Below are positions 1-8,561 of a stretch of 54,615 nucleotides of DNA, in pieces. Position 1 is the first letter of the stretch; each line of letters opens with the position of its first letter. The position numbers and the translations under genes are program-made. The notes beneath the pieces are model-generated. The model was not told the origin of the DNA. It saw nothing but the letters and a program-made list of their open reading frames with translations, and ran no database searches. This DNA is from G020353115 sp964389685 (GTDB lineage: Bacteria; Bacteroidota; Bacteroidia; Bacteroidales; VadinHA17), in contig CAYMFM010000020.1 of assembly GCA_964389685.1 (NCBI GenBank), forward strand, positions 1-54,615. The letters run 5' to 3'.

Positions 1-280
1 TACCCTAACCCAATATCATTTTTTTCTGCTGACTGCAGACTGGCGACTGCGGACTGCTGACTCTCTCATCTCTCCCCGTCTCCCCATCACAAAGTCTCAT
101 CACCCCCACTCTGTACTCTGTACTCTTTCATCCTTTCCTCTGCCCCATGCTCTATGCTCCATGCCCTACTTCGTCCGCCGTATCCACCGGTTATTGAAGA
201 AGGTGGATGTACTTGTAATCACTCATAATTCATCAATCATCATTCCAGCCCGGCAGGGTGGCGGAGAAGGAGGATGCTAT
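1..280. repeat. Non-coding degenerate short-repeat DNA
   Basis: No convincing gene is visible in this stretch at the window edge. The first ~170 bases are made of approximate reiterations: GACTGC-type hexamers (about 28-60), TCTGTAC repeated in tandem (about 110-128), and ATGCTC/ATGCCC variants (about 146-170). They sit in a strongly pyrimidine-biased strand. This looks like decaying micro-satellite or intergenic repeat DNA. It lies just downstream of comM, which is read on the minus strand. No function can be assigned. Confidence 0.5.
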
Positions 281-281
281 T

Positions 282-1820
282 TCACCCCGCCCAGCTCTCT
301 CTATCCAGGCTCCTGTAGTTGATTGCTTCGGCAAGGTGGTTCGGGAGGATCCGTTCGCTGTTTTCCAGATCGGCAATGGTGCGTGAGACTTTCAGTATCC
401 GGTCATATGCCCGGGCAGACAGACCCAATCTTTCAATGGCTGTTTTTAGCAGTTGTTTACCCGCTTCATCCACCTCGCAGAACTTCTTCTGCAGCTTGGT
501 TGACATCTGGGCATTGCAATAGATATCACGGTATGATTTGAACCGTTCCTCCTGGATTTTCCTTGCATCGATAACCCGTTCGCGTATTGCTTCACTCCGT
601 TCTGCCTCTGCTGTTTCAGAAAGTTTATCAAACGGTACGGGAACCACCTCAATGTGGATGTCAATCCGGTCCAGTAACGGACCTGAGATCTTGTTGAGGT
701 ATTTCTGGACCATTCCCGGCGTGCATACACAGGCTTTCTCTGGATGGTTATGGAATCCGCAGGGGCAGGGATTCATGGAAGCCACAAGCATGAAGCTGGC
801 AGGATATTCCACGGTAAATTTAGCCCGGGAGATGGTAATGCTCCGGTCTTCAAGCGGTTGCCGCATCACCTCCAGCACGTTCCGTTTGAATTCCGGCAGT
901 TCGTCCATGAAGAGTACGCCGTTATGTGCCAGGGATATCTCTCCCGGCTGCGGATAGGTTCCTCCTCCAACAAGTGCAACATCTGAAATGGTATGGTGAG
1001 GAGCCCGAAAAGGGCGACATGTCTTCAGAGAAGCTTCTCCATCGATCTTCCCGGCTACCGAATGGATCTTGGTTGTCTCCAGTGCTTCTGAAAGTGTCAG
1101 GGGAGGAATTATGGTTGGCAAACGCCGGGCAAGCATGGTCTTGCCCGCTCCGGGAGGTCCGATCATAATAATGTTATGCCCTCCGGCAGCAGCGATCTCC
1201 AGTGCCCTCTTTACGTTCTCCTGTCCTTTAACATCGGCAAAATCCACCTCGTATTTATCCACATTTTCAAGAAACTCCTTGCGGGTATCCACCTCGGTCT
1301 TCTCCAGTTCACGATCTCCATTAAGGAAATCGATCAACTCCCGGATAGTATCAATACCATAAATGTCCAGGTTGTTAACTACGGCTGCTTCCCTGGCGTT
1401 CCGTTTTGGCAGGATAAACCCTTTGAAACCCTCCTCCCTTGCCTGAATGGCTATGGGTAATACACCCTTAATGGGCTGTACTGCCCCATCCAGGGAAAGT
1501 TCTCCCATGATTATATACTTGTCAAGCTTATCTGCATTCAGCTCTTCATTAGCGGCAAGGATACCAATAGCAATTGGAAGGTCATATGCAGATCCCTCTT
1601 TCTTGATATCGGCTGGTGCCATGTTGATCACAACCTGCTTCCCGGGCCATTGTGAACCGTTAGCACGAAGGGCTGCTTCAACACGCTGCTGGCTCTCTTT
1701 CACTGCATTATCCGGAAGCCCAACAAGAAAAAACCGTATTCCCCTGGAAACATCAACCTCAATGGTAACGGTGGTTGCATTTATACCATAAACGGCACTT
1801 CCATAGGTTTTGACAAGCAT
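282..1820 (-). CDS. comM: YifB/ComM family Mg-chelatase-like AAA+ ATPase
   Basis: The 512-residue length is normal for the ComM/YifB family, hexameric AAA+ helicases that promote branch migration during natural transformation. An N-terminal Lon-protease-like fold (residues ~1-165) is followed by the Mg-chelatase ATPase. Walker A GPPGAGKT is at 221-228, Walker B GVLFMDELPEF near 305, and the family Cys-rich stretch (CPCG...ACVC) near 353-368. The C-terminal Mg-chelatase lid domain (LGLSARAYDRILKVSRTIADLE) is intact. The start is 13 nt after the gmhA stop on the same strand, so the two are probably co-transcribed. Role in this organism is inferred from the family. Confidence 0.93.
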   Translation of the reverse strand: MLVKTYGSAVYGINATTVTIEVDVSRGIRFFLVGLPDNAVKESQQRVEAALRANGSQWPGKQVVINMAPADIKKEGSAYDLPIAIGILAANEELNADKLDKYIIMGELSLDGAVQPIKGVLPIAIQAREEGFKGFILPKRNAREAAVVNNLDIYGIDTIRELIDFLNGDRELEKTEVDTRKEFLENVDKYEVDFADVKGQENVKRALEIAAAGGHNIIMIGPPGAGKTMLARRLPTIIPPLTLSEALETTKIHSVAGKIDGEASLKTCRPFRAPHHTISDVALVGGGTYPQPGEISLAHNGVLFMDELPEFKRNVLEVMRQPLEDRSITISRAKFTVEYPASFMLVASMNPCPCGFHNHPEKACVCTPGMVQKYLNKISGPLLDRIDIHIEVVPVPFDKLSETAEAERSEAIRERVIDARKIQEERFKSYRDIYCNAQMSTKLQKKFCEVDEAGKQLLKTAIERLGLSARAYDRILKVSRTIADLENSERILPNHLAEAINYRSLDRESWAG

Positions 1821-1833
1821 ATTCGGGTTGGAA

Positions 1834-2403
1834 TTAAGTTATGTTTTCCTCAATATACTGAATAAGGGAGTGAATGATCATGCTATGTATTTCCTGTATC
1901 CGGTCGGAATATCCTGAATGAGGGACGCGGATCATTACATCACAATATTCTGCCATGTCACCTCCATCCGCTCCCGAAAGACCGATAACGGTCATCTGCT
2001 TTTCACGGGCAATTTTTACCGCTTCCACAATGTTCGGGGAATTCCCGCTGGTGCTGATGGCAACAAGAACATCCCCTGCTTTACCCACTCCCCGGACAAA
2101 CCGTGAAAAAACCCGTTCATAGCCGTAATCATTTGCCGTACAGCTTAAATAGCCGGGATCGGAAATTGCAATGGCTGCAATGGGAGGACGATCATCACGA
2201 AACCTGCCGGTCAGCTCTTCAGCCATATGCATGGCATCACACATCGACCCACCATTCCCACAGGTAATGATCGTATTCCCGGCACGGATTGAAGCAACCA
2301 GTTTGCTCCCGGCCTTTTCAAGATCCTCCAGGTTGGCAGGATCAGAAACATAGTCATGCAATACCTTTCCTGCCTCTGTAAATATTGTTTCAAAGAAATC
2401 CAT
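1834..2403 (-). CDS. gmhA: SIS-domain phosphosugar isomerase, GmhA-type
   Basis: A 189-residue single SIS domain protein, the usual size for D-sedoheptulose-7-phosphate isomerase, the first step to ADP-heptose for LPS core. Visible features are the phosphosugar-binding loop CGNGGS (48-53), H59 and E63 at the spacing of the zinc ligands in HFAEEFTGRF of characterised GmhA, the second loop AISTSGNSPN, and the C-terminal IHSMIIHSLI helix. It is first in a two-gene minus-strand unit with comM. DiaA-type SIS proteins are similar in size, so gmhA is the best but not the only reading. Confidence 0.85.
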   Translation of the reverse strand: MDFFETIFTEAGKVLHDYVSDPANLEDLEKAGSKLVASIRAGNTIITCGNGGSMCDAMHMAEELTGRFRDDRPPIAAIAISDPGYLSCTANDYGYERVFSRFVRGVGKAGDVLVAISTSGNSPNIVEAVKIAREKQMTVIGLSGADGGDMAEYCDVMIRVPHSGYSDRIQEIHSMIIHSLIQYIEENIT

Positions 2404-2457
2404 ACGAAGAAATCTGTTTGATCAAATGTACAAAAGATTGCGGATAAGTGAAAACTT

Positions 2458-2538
2458 TACTCACCGGGTGACTCGGAGTCACCCGGTGAGTAGGTAAGGC
2501 ATGGTAAGCGTAGTCTCTCAAGGAGTCACCACGTGAGT
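2458..2538. repeat. Palindromic intergenic repeat with a third, diverged arm
   Basis: ACTCACCGGGTGACT (2459-2473) and its exact reverse complement AGTCACCCGGTGAGT (2477-2491) form a 15-bp perfect inverted repeat with a 3-nt loop; one more T-A pair (2458/2492) extends it. A diverged third copy of the arm, AGTCACCACGTGAGT, is at 2524-2538. The array lies between the divergent gmhA and K+ channel genes. It could be a REP-like element or an extended hairpin; no T-run follows, so it is not an obvious terminator. Confidence 0.75.
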
Positions 2539-2578
2539 ATGAAAAAAACTTTGTATTTTTATTCATATATAATATGGC

Positions 2579-3394
2579 ATGCATATGAACAAGTCATTGA
2601 AAGAAAAACTATATGATATCATTTTTGAATCGGACACAAAAGCGGGAAAAACGTTTGATGTTGCACTGCTGGTTGTGATTCTTTTCAGCATCCTGGTTGT
2701 AATGCTGGAAAGCGTTCCAAGGTATGAATCCCGGTTTGGTGATCTTCTGAGGGGAATTGAATGGGTGGTAACGATTGTATTTACGCTTGAATACATCCTT
2801 CGGATCATGGTAATGAAAAAACCCTTCTCCTATATTTTCAGCTTTTATGGAATTATCGATCTCCTATCCGTTCTTCCTACCTACCTGGGTATATTCTTCG
2901 TTGGTACACGCAGTCTTGTTGTCATCAGGGCATTGCGGTTACTGAGGATCTTCAGGATCCTGAAATTATCGAGGTATACTACCGAGGGAACGATTATCAT
3001 CAGAGCGTTAAGGGCAAGCCGGGAAAAAATCAGTGTGTTTATTTTTGCAGTCTTTACACTGGTCATTATCATCGGAACCATTATGTACCTGATTGAAGGT
3101 GCAGCAAATGGGTTTACCAGTATACCCAAAGGGATCTACTGGGCTATCGTCACCCTGACAACTGTGGGTTATGGAGACATTGCACCCATGACCAACCTGG
3201 GACAATTCATTGCCAGTTTTGTAATGATCCTCGGTTATGCTATCATTGCAGTACCTACCGGAATTGTAACTGCTGAGTTTGCCCGGGAAAAGAGGGCTGA
3301 AAAGCAATCCGGAAAATGCTGTCCCAACTGCCTGAAGGAGGGTCACGAGGAAGATGCGGTATATTGCCGGTTTTGCGGAGAGAAACTGGACTAA
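2579..3394 (+). CDS. Voltage-gated K+ channel with C-terminal zinc ribbon
   Basis: A 271-residue six-transmembrane Kv-type channel. Voltage sensor: an S4-like helix with regularly spaced arginines (R111, R117, R120, R123, R126) at about 110-132. Pore: K+ selectivity filter TTVGYGD at 194-200 followed by S6 (210-232). The C-terminus (247-266) holds CPNC and CRFC pairs, a small zinc-ribbon, where other channels have RCK or cyclic-nucleotide domains. A second ATG lies two codons downstream (2585). The gene is divergent from gmhA, with the palindromic repeat between them. Substrate is inferred from the filter sequence; the zinc ribbon's role is unknown. Confidence 0.92.
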   Translation: MHMNKSLKEKLYDIIFESDTKAGKTFDVALLVVILFSILVVMLESVPRYESRFGDLLRGIEWVVTIVFTLEYILRIMVMKKPFSYIFSFYGIIDLLSVLPTYLGIFFVGTRSLVVIRALRLLRIFRILKLSRYTTEGTIIIRALRASREKISVFIFAVFTLVIIIGTIMYLIEGAANGFTSIPKGIYWAIVTLTTVGYGDIAPMTNLGQFIASFVMILGYAIIAVPTGIVTAEFAREKRAEKQSGKCCPNCLKEGHEEDAVYCRFCGEKLD

Positions 3395-3410
3395 CAAAAA
3401 ATAAAATCAA

Positions 3411-3418
3411 TACCTTTG
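3411..3418 (+). promoter_or_regulatory. Candidate Bacteroidota -7 element
   Basis: TACCTTTG matches the Bacteroidota -7 consensus TAnnTTTG and lies 14 nt before the ATG at 3433. No good -33 TTG is present at the expected distance, so support is weak. Confidence 0.35.
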
Positions 3419-3432
3419 CAAAAAAACAGAGT

Positions 3433-3714
3433 ATGGCCATACCAAGTTTTTTCAGAACACCTAAACCAAAACCTTTCAATTACATTCCCAGGTATTATGA
3501 TGAGCAGAAGGAAAACCTGGAGGAGCGTATACGGAGTATCGAGATGGAGGTGGGTGTTAAAGAGGGAGACGCATACAGGCCCACAATCCGGAAAGGCCAG
3601 ATGAGCAATTATTTCAGGCGGAAACAGAAAAGGATGCAGAAACATTCCAACATACGCCTGGTAGTCATCATTCTAATCCTGTTCCTCATCTCCTATTTTC
3701 TCTTTTTCTTTTAA
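3433..3714 (+). CDS. Small tail-anchored basic protein upstream of mutL
   Basis: A 93-residue protein starting at ATG 3433 (MAIPSFFRTPKPKPFNYIPR). The reading frame stays open further upstream to 3316, but that part lies inside the K+ channel gene and is not used. The N-terminal half is charged and soluble, then comes a basic cluster (RRKQKRMQKH, 62-71), and residues ~74-93 form one hydrophobic C-terminal membrane segment, so it looks tail-anchored with the N-terminus in the cytoplasm. From memory, a similar ~100-residue protein precedes mutL in many Bacteroidota and is sometimes mislabelled as a riboflavin synthase subunit. Nothing in the sequence supports that enzymatic name. Function unknown. 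Confidence 0.75.
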   Translation: MAIPSFFRTPKPKPFNYIPRYYDEQKENLEERIRSIEMEVGVKEGDAYRPTIRKGQMSNYFRRKQKRMQKHSNIRLVVIILILFLISYFLFFF

Positions 3715-3728
3715 TCCATAGATTGTCG

Positions 3729-5561
3729 ATGTCCGATATCATTCGATTATTGCCTGATTCCGTTGCCAATCAGATTGCTGCTGGTGAAGTAATACAACGA
3801 CCTGCTTCCCTGGTGAAAGAACTATTGGAGAATGCTATTGATGCAGGAGGCACGGAAATAAAGGTCAATATCAAGGATGCGGGCAGGTCGCTGGTGCAGG
3901 TTATTGACAACGGCTGTGGGATGTCCGAAACCGATGCAAGACTCTCTTTTGAACGGCATGCAACATCCAAGATCAGTGAAGCCAAAGATCTGTTTGCCAT
4001 AAGGACAATGGGCTTCAGGGGAGAGGCACTAGCCTCCATTGCTGCCGTTTCACAGGTTGAACTAAAAACCCGCCGGTCAGAAGACGAACTGGGTACCCAC
4101 ATCCTCATCAACGGATCAGAAGTTGAGGAACAAAAACCCTGTAGTTGTGCTCAGGGTTCAAATTTTTCGATAAAGAACCTGTTTTATAATGTCCCTGCAA
4201 GGAGAAAATTCCTGAAAACGAATACAACAGAACTCAAGCACATCATCAATGAATTTCACCGGATTGTACTCTCGCACCCGGATATTGCTTTCACCCTGCA
4301 CCATAACGATACGGAAGTCTACCACCTGCATGTTGGAAACCTCAGGCAACGTTTGATCCAGGTGTTCGGGAAAGGGATCAACCATTACCTGATCCCGGTT
4401 GATACAGACACATCAATCGTAAAAGTCAACGGATACATCGGGAAACCGGAGTTTGCCAGAAAGACATTCGGAGAACAGTTTTTCTTTGTGAATAACCGCT
4501 ATATGCGGCATCCCTATTTTCACAAAGCGGTAATGGAAGGGTATGGCCAGATTCTGGCACCGGAAACCATCCCCTCGTATTTCATTTTCCTGTCAGCCGA
4601 TCCGGAAACGATCGATATCAATATTCACCCGACAAAAACAGAGATCAAGTTCGAGGATGAACGCTCCATCTGGCAAATACTGATTGCCTCGGTAAAAGAA
4701 GCACTGGGAAAATTCAACATCGTCCCTTCACTTGATTTTGATAAAGAAGGAAGTATTGAGATTCCCGTGGCAAAAAAGGGAGAGGAGGTTCACCCCCCAA
4801 CGATCGAAATTAACACTGATTATAACCCCTTTGCAGGGGACGAAAAAACCTATCCCACGAATATTAGGAGGTCACCATTTGAGAAGGCAAACCTGACCAA
4901 CTGGGAGAAACTGTATCATGATCTTGACCAGGATGATAACACTCACCCATCAAAACAAGCCACACAGCCAACCCTTGAAACAGACCGGAAACAAGCGGGA
5001 CTGAGTTTCATCCAGTTAAAGAATAAATTCATTCTTTGTCCGGTGAAATCGGGGTTAATGACCATTGACCAGAAGAGGGCACACGAACGAATTCTTTATG
5101 AAAAATACCTGCGTTCCATGGAGGGAAAATTCGGCGTTGCCCAGCAAAACCTGTTCCCTCAAACCATTCAACTAAATGCATCGGATCACGCTGTACTGCT
5201 TGATATACTGGAGGATATCTGTAGCCTCGGATTCGATATTCGTGACCTCGGGAATCATACCATCGTGGTGAATGGATACCCGTCCAATGCAGCCACTAAC
5301 GACCCCGGAGAGATGATTGAACTGCTGCTGGAAGAGTATAAATCAACCGGGACAGATGTCAGAGAAGGCACGAAAGAGAAGATCTGCAGATCCCTGGCAA
5401 AAGCTTCCGCTATACCGTATGGAAAATCATTATCCCGTGAGGAAATGCAGGATATGATCGATGCCCTGTTCGCCTGCGAGAACCCAAACTATTCTCCATC
5501 CGGGAAGCCCGTGTTGACCATCCTGGCTATTGATGAGATCGAAGATCTGCTCAAAACCTGA
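3729..5561 (+). CDS. mutL: DNA mismatch repair protein MutL
   Basis: About 610 residues. N-terminal GHKL ATPase motifs are complete: ELLENAIDAG, DNGCGM, RHATSKI and GFRGEALASI, with QIAAGEVIQRP at the start typical of MutL. A linker (~340-425) leads to the C-terminal dimerisation domain. ATG 3729 is preferred over an in-frame TTG at 3723. In endonuclease-type MutL the metal site begins DQHA; here residues 447-458 read DQKRAHERILYE, so His is replaced by Lys, and the later Cys motifs appear as AKASAIPYG and CENPNYSPSGKP. The nicking activity is probably lost. Starts 14 nt after the small membrane protein, likely one transcript. Confidence 0.95.
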   Translation: MSDIIRLLPDSVANQIAAGEVIQRPASLVKELLENAIDAGGTEIKVNIKDAGRSLVQVIDNGCGMSETDARLSFERHATSKISEAKDLFAIRTMGFRGEALASIAAVSQVELKTRRSEDELGTHILINGSEVEEQKPCSCAQGSNFSIKNLFYNVPARRKFLKTNTTELKHIINEFHRIVLSHPDIAFTLHHNDTEVYHLHVGNLRQRLIQVFGKGINHYLIPVDTDTSIVKVNGYIGKPEFARKTFGEQFFFVNNRYMRHPYFHKAVMEGYGQILAPETIPSYFIFLSADPETIDINIHPTKTEIKFEDERSIWQILIASVKEALGKFNIVPSLDFDKEGSIEIPVAKKGEEVHPPTIEINTDYNPFAGDEKTYPTNIRRSPFEKANLTNWEKLYHDLDQDDNTHPSKQATQPTLETDRKQAGLSFIQLKNKFILCPVKSGLMTIDQKRAHERILYEKYLRSMEGKFGVAQQNLFPQTIQLNASDHAVLLDILEDICSLGFDIRDLGNHTIVVNGYPSNAATNDPGEMIELLLEEYKSTGTDVREGTKEKICRSLAKASAIPYGKSLSREEMQDMIDALFACENPNYSPSGKPVLTILAIDEIEDLLKT

Positions 5562-5656
5562 CAAATTGTCCAATACTGCATTTTCTTCCGGAATTTATAT
5601 CTTTGGCTCGAGTATTGCAGAAATAAAAACCCGTATATCAGGTAAGCGGAAAGCGT

Positions 5657-6403
5657 ATGAATGATTACAAACGAAGAAGACTTGGAGCGATCCCGCCGGT
5701 TGTTAAGAACCTGATCATGATCAATGTGATCCTGTTCCTTGCCACCCTCGTGATGCAGGGAACATTTGGGTTTGACCTGTCACGCTACCTGGCACTATTC
5801 CACATCAAATCAGAATATTTCAGGCCCTACCAGTTCGTGACCCATATGTTCATGCACGGCGGAATCATGCACATATTCTTCAACATGTTTGCCCTTTGGA
5901 TGTTTGGGCGGGTTCTGGAAAGTGTCTGGGGACCCAGGAGATTCTTCATCTACTACATGATTACAGGTTTGGGGGCTGCACTCGTTCATATGACGGTTCT
6001 GTACATTCAGTATAAATCGCTTGAAGCGCAAATGAGCCAGGAGCAATTGGAGATGGTTCTTTCTGAAGGCTACCGGATATTCAGCCAAAATCAAAACTTT
6101 GTCGACCCACAGATGGGACAAATGAACATACTGTTGAATGTAAGAACAGTGGGAGCTTCCGGAGCAGTTTTTGGAATATTGCTGGCGTTTGGTATGCTGT
6201 TCCCGAATACCCAATTGATGCTACTGTTCCCTCCAATCCCCATAAGGGCAAAATATTTTGTTCTCATTTATGGGGGCATTGAACTGTGGTTAGCCTTCAC
6301 ACAGCCGGGCAGTAACATCGCACATTTCGCTCATTTGGGAGGTATGTTGTTCGGATTCCTGCTTATCCAGTTTTGGAAAAGAGATCGTGGAAAGTTCTAT
6401 TAG
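5657..6403 (+). CDS. Rhomboid intramembrane serine protease (first of pair)
   Basis: A 248-residue polytopic membrane protein. Rhomboid signatures: HGGIMHIFFNMFALWMFG (68-84), catalytic Ser in GASG (S168) and catalytic His in AHLGG (H226), so the Ser-His dyad is present. An insertion rich in Q/M (about 119-157) lies before the catalytic helix. It cleaves transmembrane segments of membrane substrates; the substrate here is unknown. It is followed 9 nt later by a second rhomboid, and both lie between mutL and an EEP-family enzyme. Confidence 0.92.
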   Translation: MNDYKRRRLGAIPPVVKNLIMINVILFLATLVMQGTFGFDLSRYLALFHIKSEYFRPYQFVTHMFMHGGIMHIFFNMFALWMFGRVLESVWGPRRFFIYYMITGLGAALVHMTVLYIQYKSLEAQMSQEQLEMVLSEGYRIFSQNQNFVDPQMGQMNILLNVRTVGASGAVFGILLAFGMLFPNTQLMLLFPPIPIRAKYFVLIYGGIELWLAFTQPGSNIAHFAHLGGMLFGFLLIQFWKRDRGKFY

Positions 6404-6412
6404 CATGAGAAG

Positions 6413-7294
6413 ATGAACCTGATTGATGAAATAAAGGTATCCTTCAAAGAAGGGAGTACACTCACAAAACTGATATACCTGAATCTTGGCGTTTTTCTTG
6501 CGGTAAAGATCGCTCAGATATTCTTTATCCTCTTTAACACGCCACAGGGTTTCGAATCATTGCTTCGCTGGTTTGCCGTTCCTGCTTACTTCCCTGATCT
6601 GATAAGAAAACCATGGACCCTGCTTACGTACATGTTCCTGCACGAAGGTTTCCTTCATATCCTGTTCAACATGCTCTGGTTATTTTGGTTTGGAAGGATT
6701 TTTCTGGAATACCTGGATCAGAAAAAACTGGTCAGTGTATATCTTCTGGGGGGAATTACCGGAGCTATTCTATACATCATATCGTTCAATCTGTTTCCTG
6801 TATTTAAAAGTGTGGTTACGGAATCGGTGGCACTGGGCGCTTCTGCATCTGTGATCGCAGTAGTAATCGCTATTACTGCTTACGTTCCCAACCATACTGT
6901 TTATCTTATGTTTATTGGTCCCGTCAAAATAAAATACATCGGGATTATCATCTTTGTTGTCACATCAGTGCTTGACTTTTCCACCAATACCGGAGGGAAA
7001 ATTGCACACATTGGTGGTGCTATCCTGGGATTCATTTATACCAGCCAGTTCCGTAAAGGGAAAGATATCGGAAAATGGATCAACCGGTTAATCTATCAGG
7101 TTGTCACGCTTCTCAAACCAAGGGAAAAAATGAAAGTGACTCATAAGAAATCCACCACCGACTATGAATACAACGAGAAAAAGGCACAGGAACAGGAAGA
7201 GATAAACCGGATACTGGATAAAATCTCAAAGGGAGGGTATGAGAGCCTGACCAAAGATGAGAAAGAGACACTCTTCAAAGCCAGTAATAAATAG
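6413..7294 (+). CDS. Rhomboid protease with DUF6576-like C-terminal tail (second of pair)
   Basis: A 293-residue rhomboid family protein. The motif FLHEGFLHILFNMLWLFWFG is at 75-94; the catalytic Ser is in GASAS (S144) and the His in AHIGG (H199). The loop is GASA instead of the usual GxSG, so the Gly after Ser is replaced. Beyond the membrane core a ~75-residue cytoplasmic tail ends in EEINRILDKISKGGYESLT, resembling the small DUF6576 helical domain found after rhomboids in this phylum. The tandem arrangement suggests division of labour rather than redundancy. Confidence 0.9.
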   Translation: MNLIDEIKVSFKEGSTLTKLIYLNLGVFLAVKIAQIFFILFNTPQGFESLLRWFAVPAYFPDLIRKPWTLLTYMFLHEGFLHILFNMLWLFWFGRIFLEYLDQKKLVSVYLLGGITGAILYIISFNLFPVFKSVVTESVALGASASVIAVVIAITAYVPNHTVYLMFIGPVKIKYIGIIIFVVTSVLDFSTNTGGKIAHIGGAILGFIYTSQFRKGKDIGKWINRLIYQVVTLLKPREKMKVTHKKSTTDYEYNEKKAQEQEEINRILDKISKGGYESLTKDEKETLFKASNK

Positions 7295-7436
7295 GCCCCT
7301 TTCGGGTAAATAATCCCTCTCCTACTCCAAAAAGTGCCACTTACCCTGTTAATATTACCGTTCATAAAAATTATCCCCTGTTAAATCCCTTTTCCCTCAA
7401 CGTTTCGTAAATTAGTCTTGTACCATTTCGTATCAT

Positions 7437-8561
7437 TTGAAAAAAGCAGTAAAAAAAACGCTACTCCTCCTGAATTGTGTTATTGCAGGATCTCTTTTAC
7501 TGGCATATCTTTCTGTATATATCAGTCCGGAGGATTTCTGGCTGCTTGCTTTTGTCGGTCTGGCTTACCCCATCCTGTTACTCCTCAATCTGTTGATGGT
7601 TATCCTGTGGATCTTCCGGAAGAATAAATTCGTTTTAATTTCTCTTTTGACCATACTTCTGGGATCCGGGCACATCCGGAATTTTATTCAAATTCCCGTT
7701 TTTGAGAAGAGAGATTCTTTTGAACGTAGCAATGATACTATCCATGGAGACACACTTGTCCGGCAGGAGTCCATTGCATTTCTCTCCTATAACGTGCGTT
7801 TGTTTAATTTCTATCGATGGTCCGATAATCCAGCTGCAGGGGAGATGATTTTCGACCTGATCGCAGATACCGATCCCGGGATTCTCTGTCTTCAGGAAAT
7901 ATATACACCGGTGGAGGGGGAAATTTCCTCCCTTTCCCGCAAGGATGGAACCGGAACATATTGTTATTCGCATATTGCCTATGCAATTGGCAGTAGTTTA
8001 AGCGGTAAGTATGGGATTGCCACCCTGAGTGTTTTCCCGATTGTCAACAGGGGTGAACTCAGGTTTCCCGGCACACACAACCTGGCGATCTTCACCGACC
8101 TGAAAATTCACAACGATACCATACGGATATACAATACCCATTTGCAGTCCATCCGATTGCGGAAGAGAGAGTATGACCTGATGAAGATGCTAAATTCGGG
8201 GGAGGACGAGACAATGAATGAAATCAAAGACATTTCCTCCCGGTTGATATATGCTTTCCGCAAAAGGGCTCACCAGGCCGAAATCCTGTCCGGTCACATC
8301 CGTGAATCGCCCTGGCCGGTTATTGTATGCGGTGATTTCAATGATACACCGGTTTCCTACACTTACCATAAGATCAAGGGAGATCTGGTGGATGCATTCA
8401 TTGAATCGGGATTGGGCATTGGTAATACTTATTCCGGAATGTTCCCATCTTACCGGATTGATTACATATTACACAGTCGAAATCTGCAATCCGGAGGATT
8501 TGAAACGGTACGTGTTGATTATTCGGACCACTTTCCGGTAAGTTGCAGATTTGGCATTTAA
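7437..8561 (+). CDS. Endonuclease/exonuclease/phosphatase family membrane protein
   Basis: A 374-residue protein. Three hydrophobic segments fill roughly residues 8-80. The rest is an EEP fold: SYNVRLFN, the metal-binding Glu in CLQEIY, the GDFNDTP motif, RIDYILHS and the final YSDHFPVSCRF. These are the catalytic positions of the DNase I/sphingomyelinase superfamily. The domain should face the periplasm or outer leaflet if the third segment exits outward. No ATG is available at the 5' end; TTG at 7437 is the natural start because MKKAVKK then precedes the first membrane segment. Overlaps the convergent threonine dehydratase by 4 nt. Substrate unknown. Confidence 0.85.
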   Translation: MKKAVKKTLLLLNCVIAGSLLLAYLSVYISPEDFWLLAFVGLAYPILLLLNLLMVILWIFRKNKFVLISLLTILLGSGHIRNFIQIPVFEKRDSFERSNDTIHGDTLVRQESIAFLSYNVRLFNFYRWSDNPAAGEMIFDLIADTDPGILCLQEIYTPVEGEISSLSRKDGTGTYCYSHIAYAIGSSLSGKYGIATLSVFPIVNRGELRFPGTHNLAIFTDLKIHNDTIRIYNTHLQSIRLRKREYDLMKMLNSGEDETMNEIKDISSRLIYAFRKRAHQAEILSGHIRESPWPVIVCGDFNDTPVSYTYHKIKGDLVDAFIESGLGIGNTYSGMFPSYRIDYILHSRNLQSGGFETVRVDYSDHFPVSCRFGI

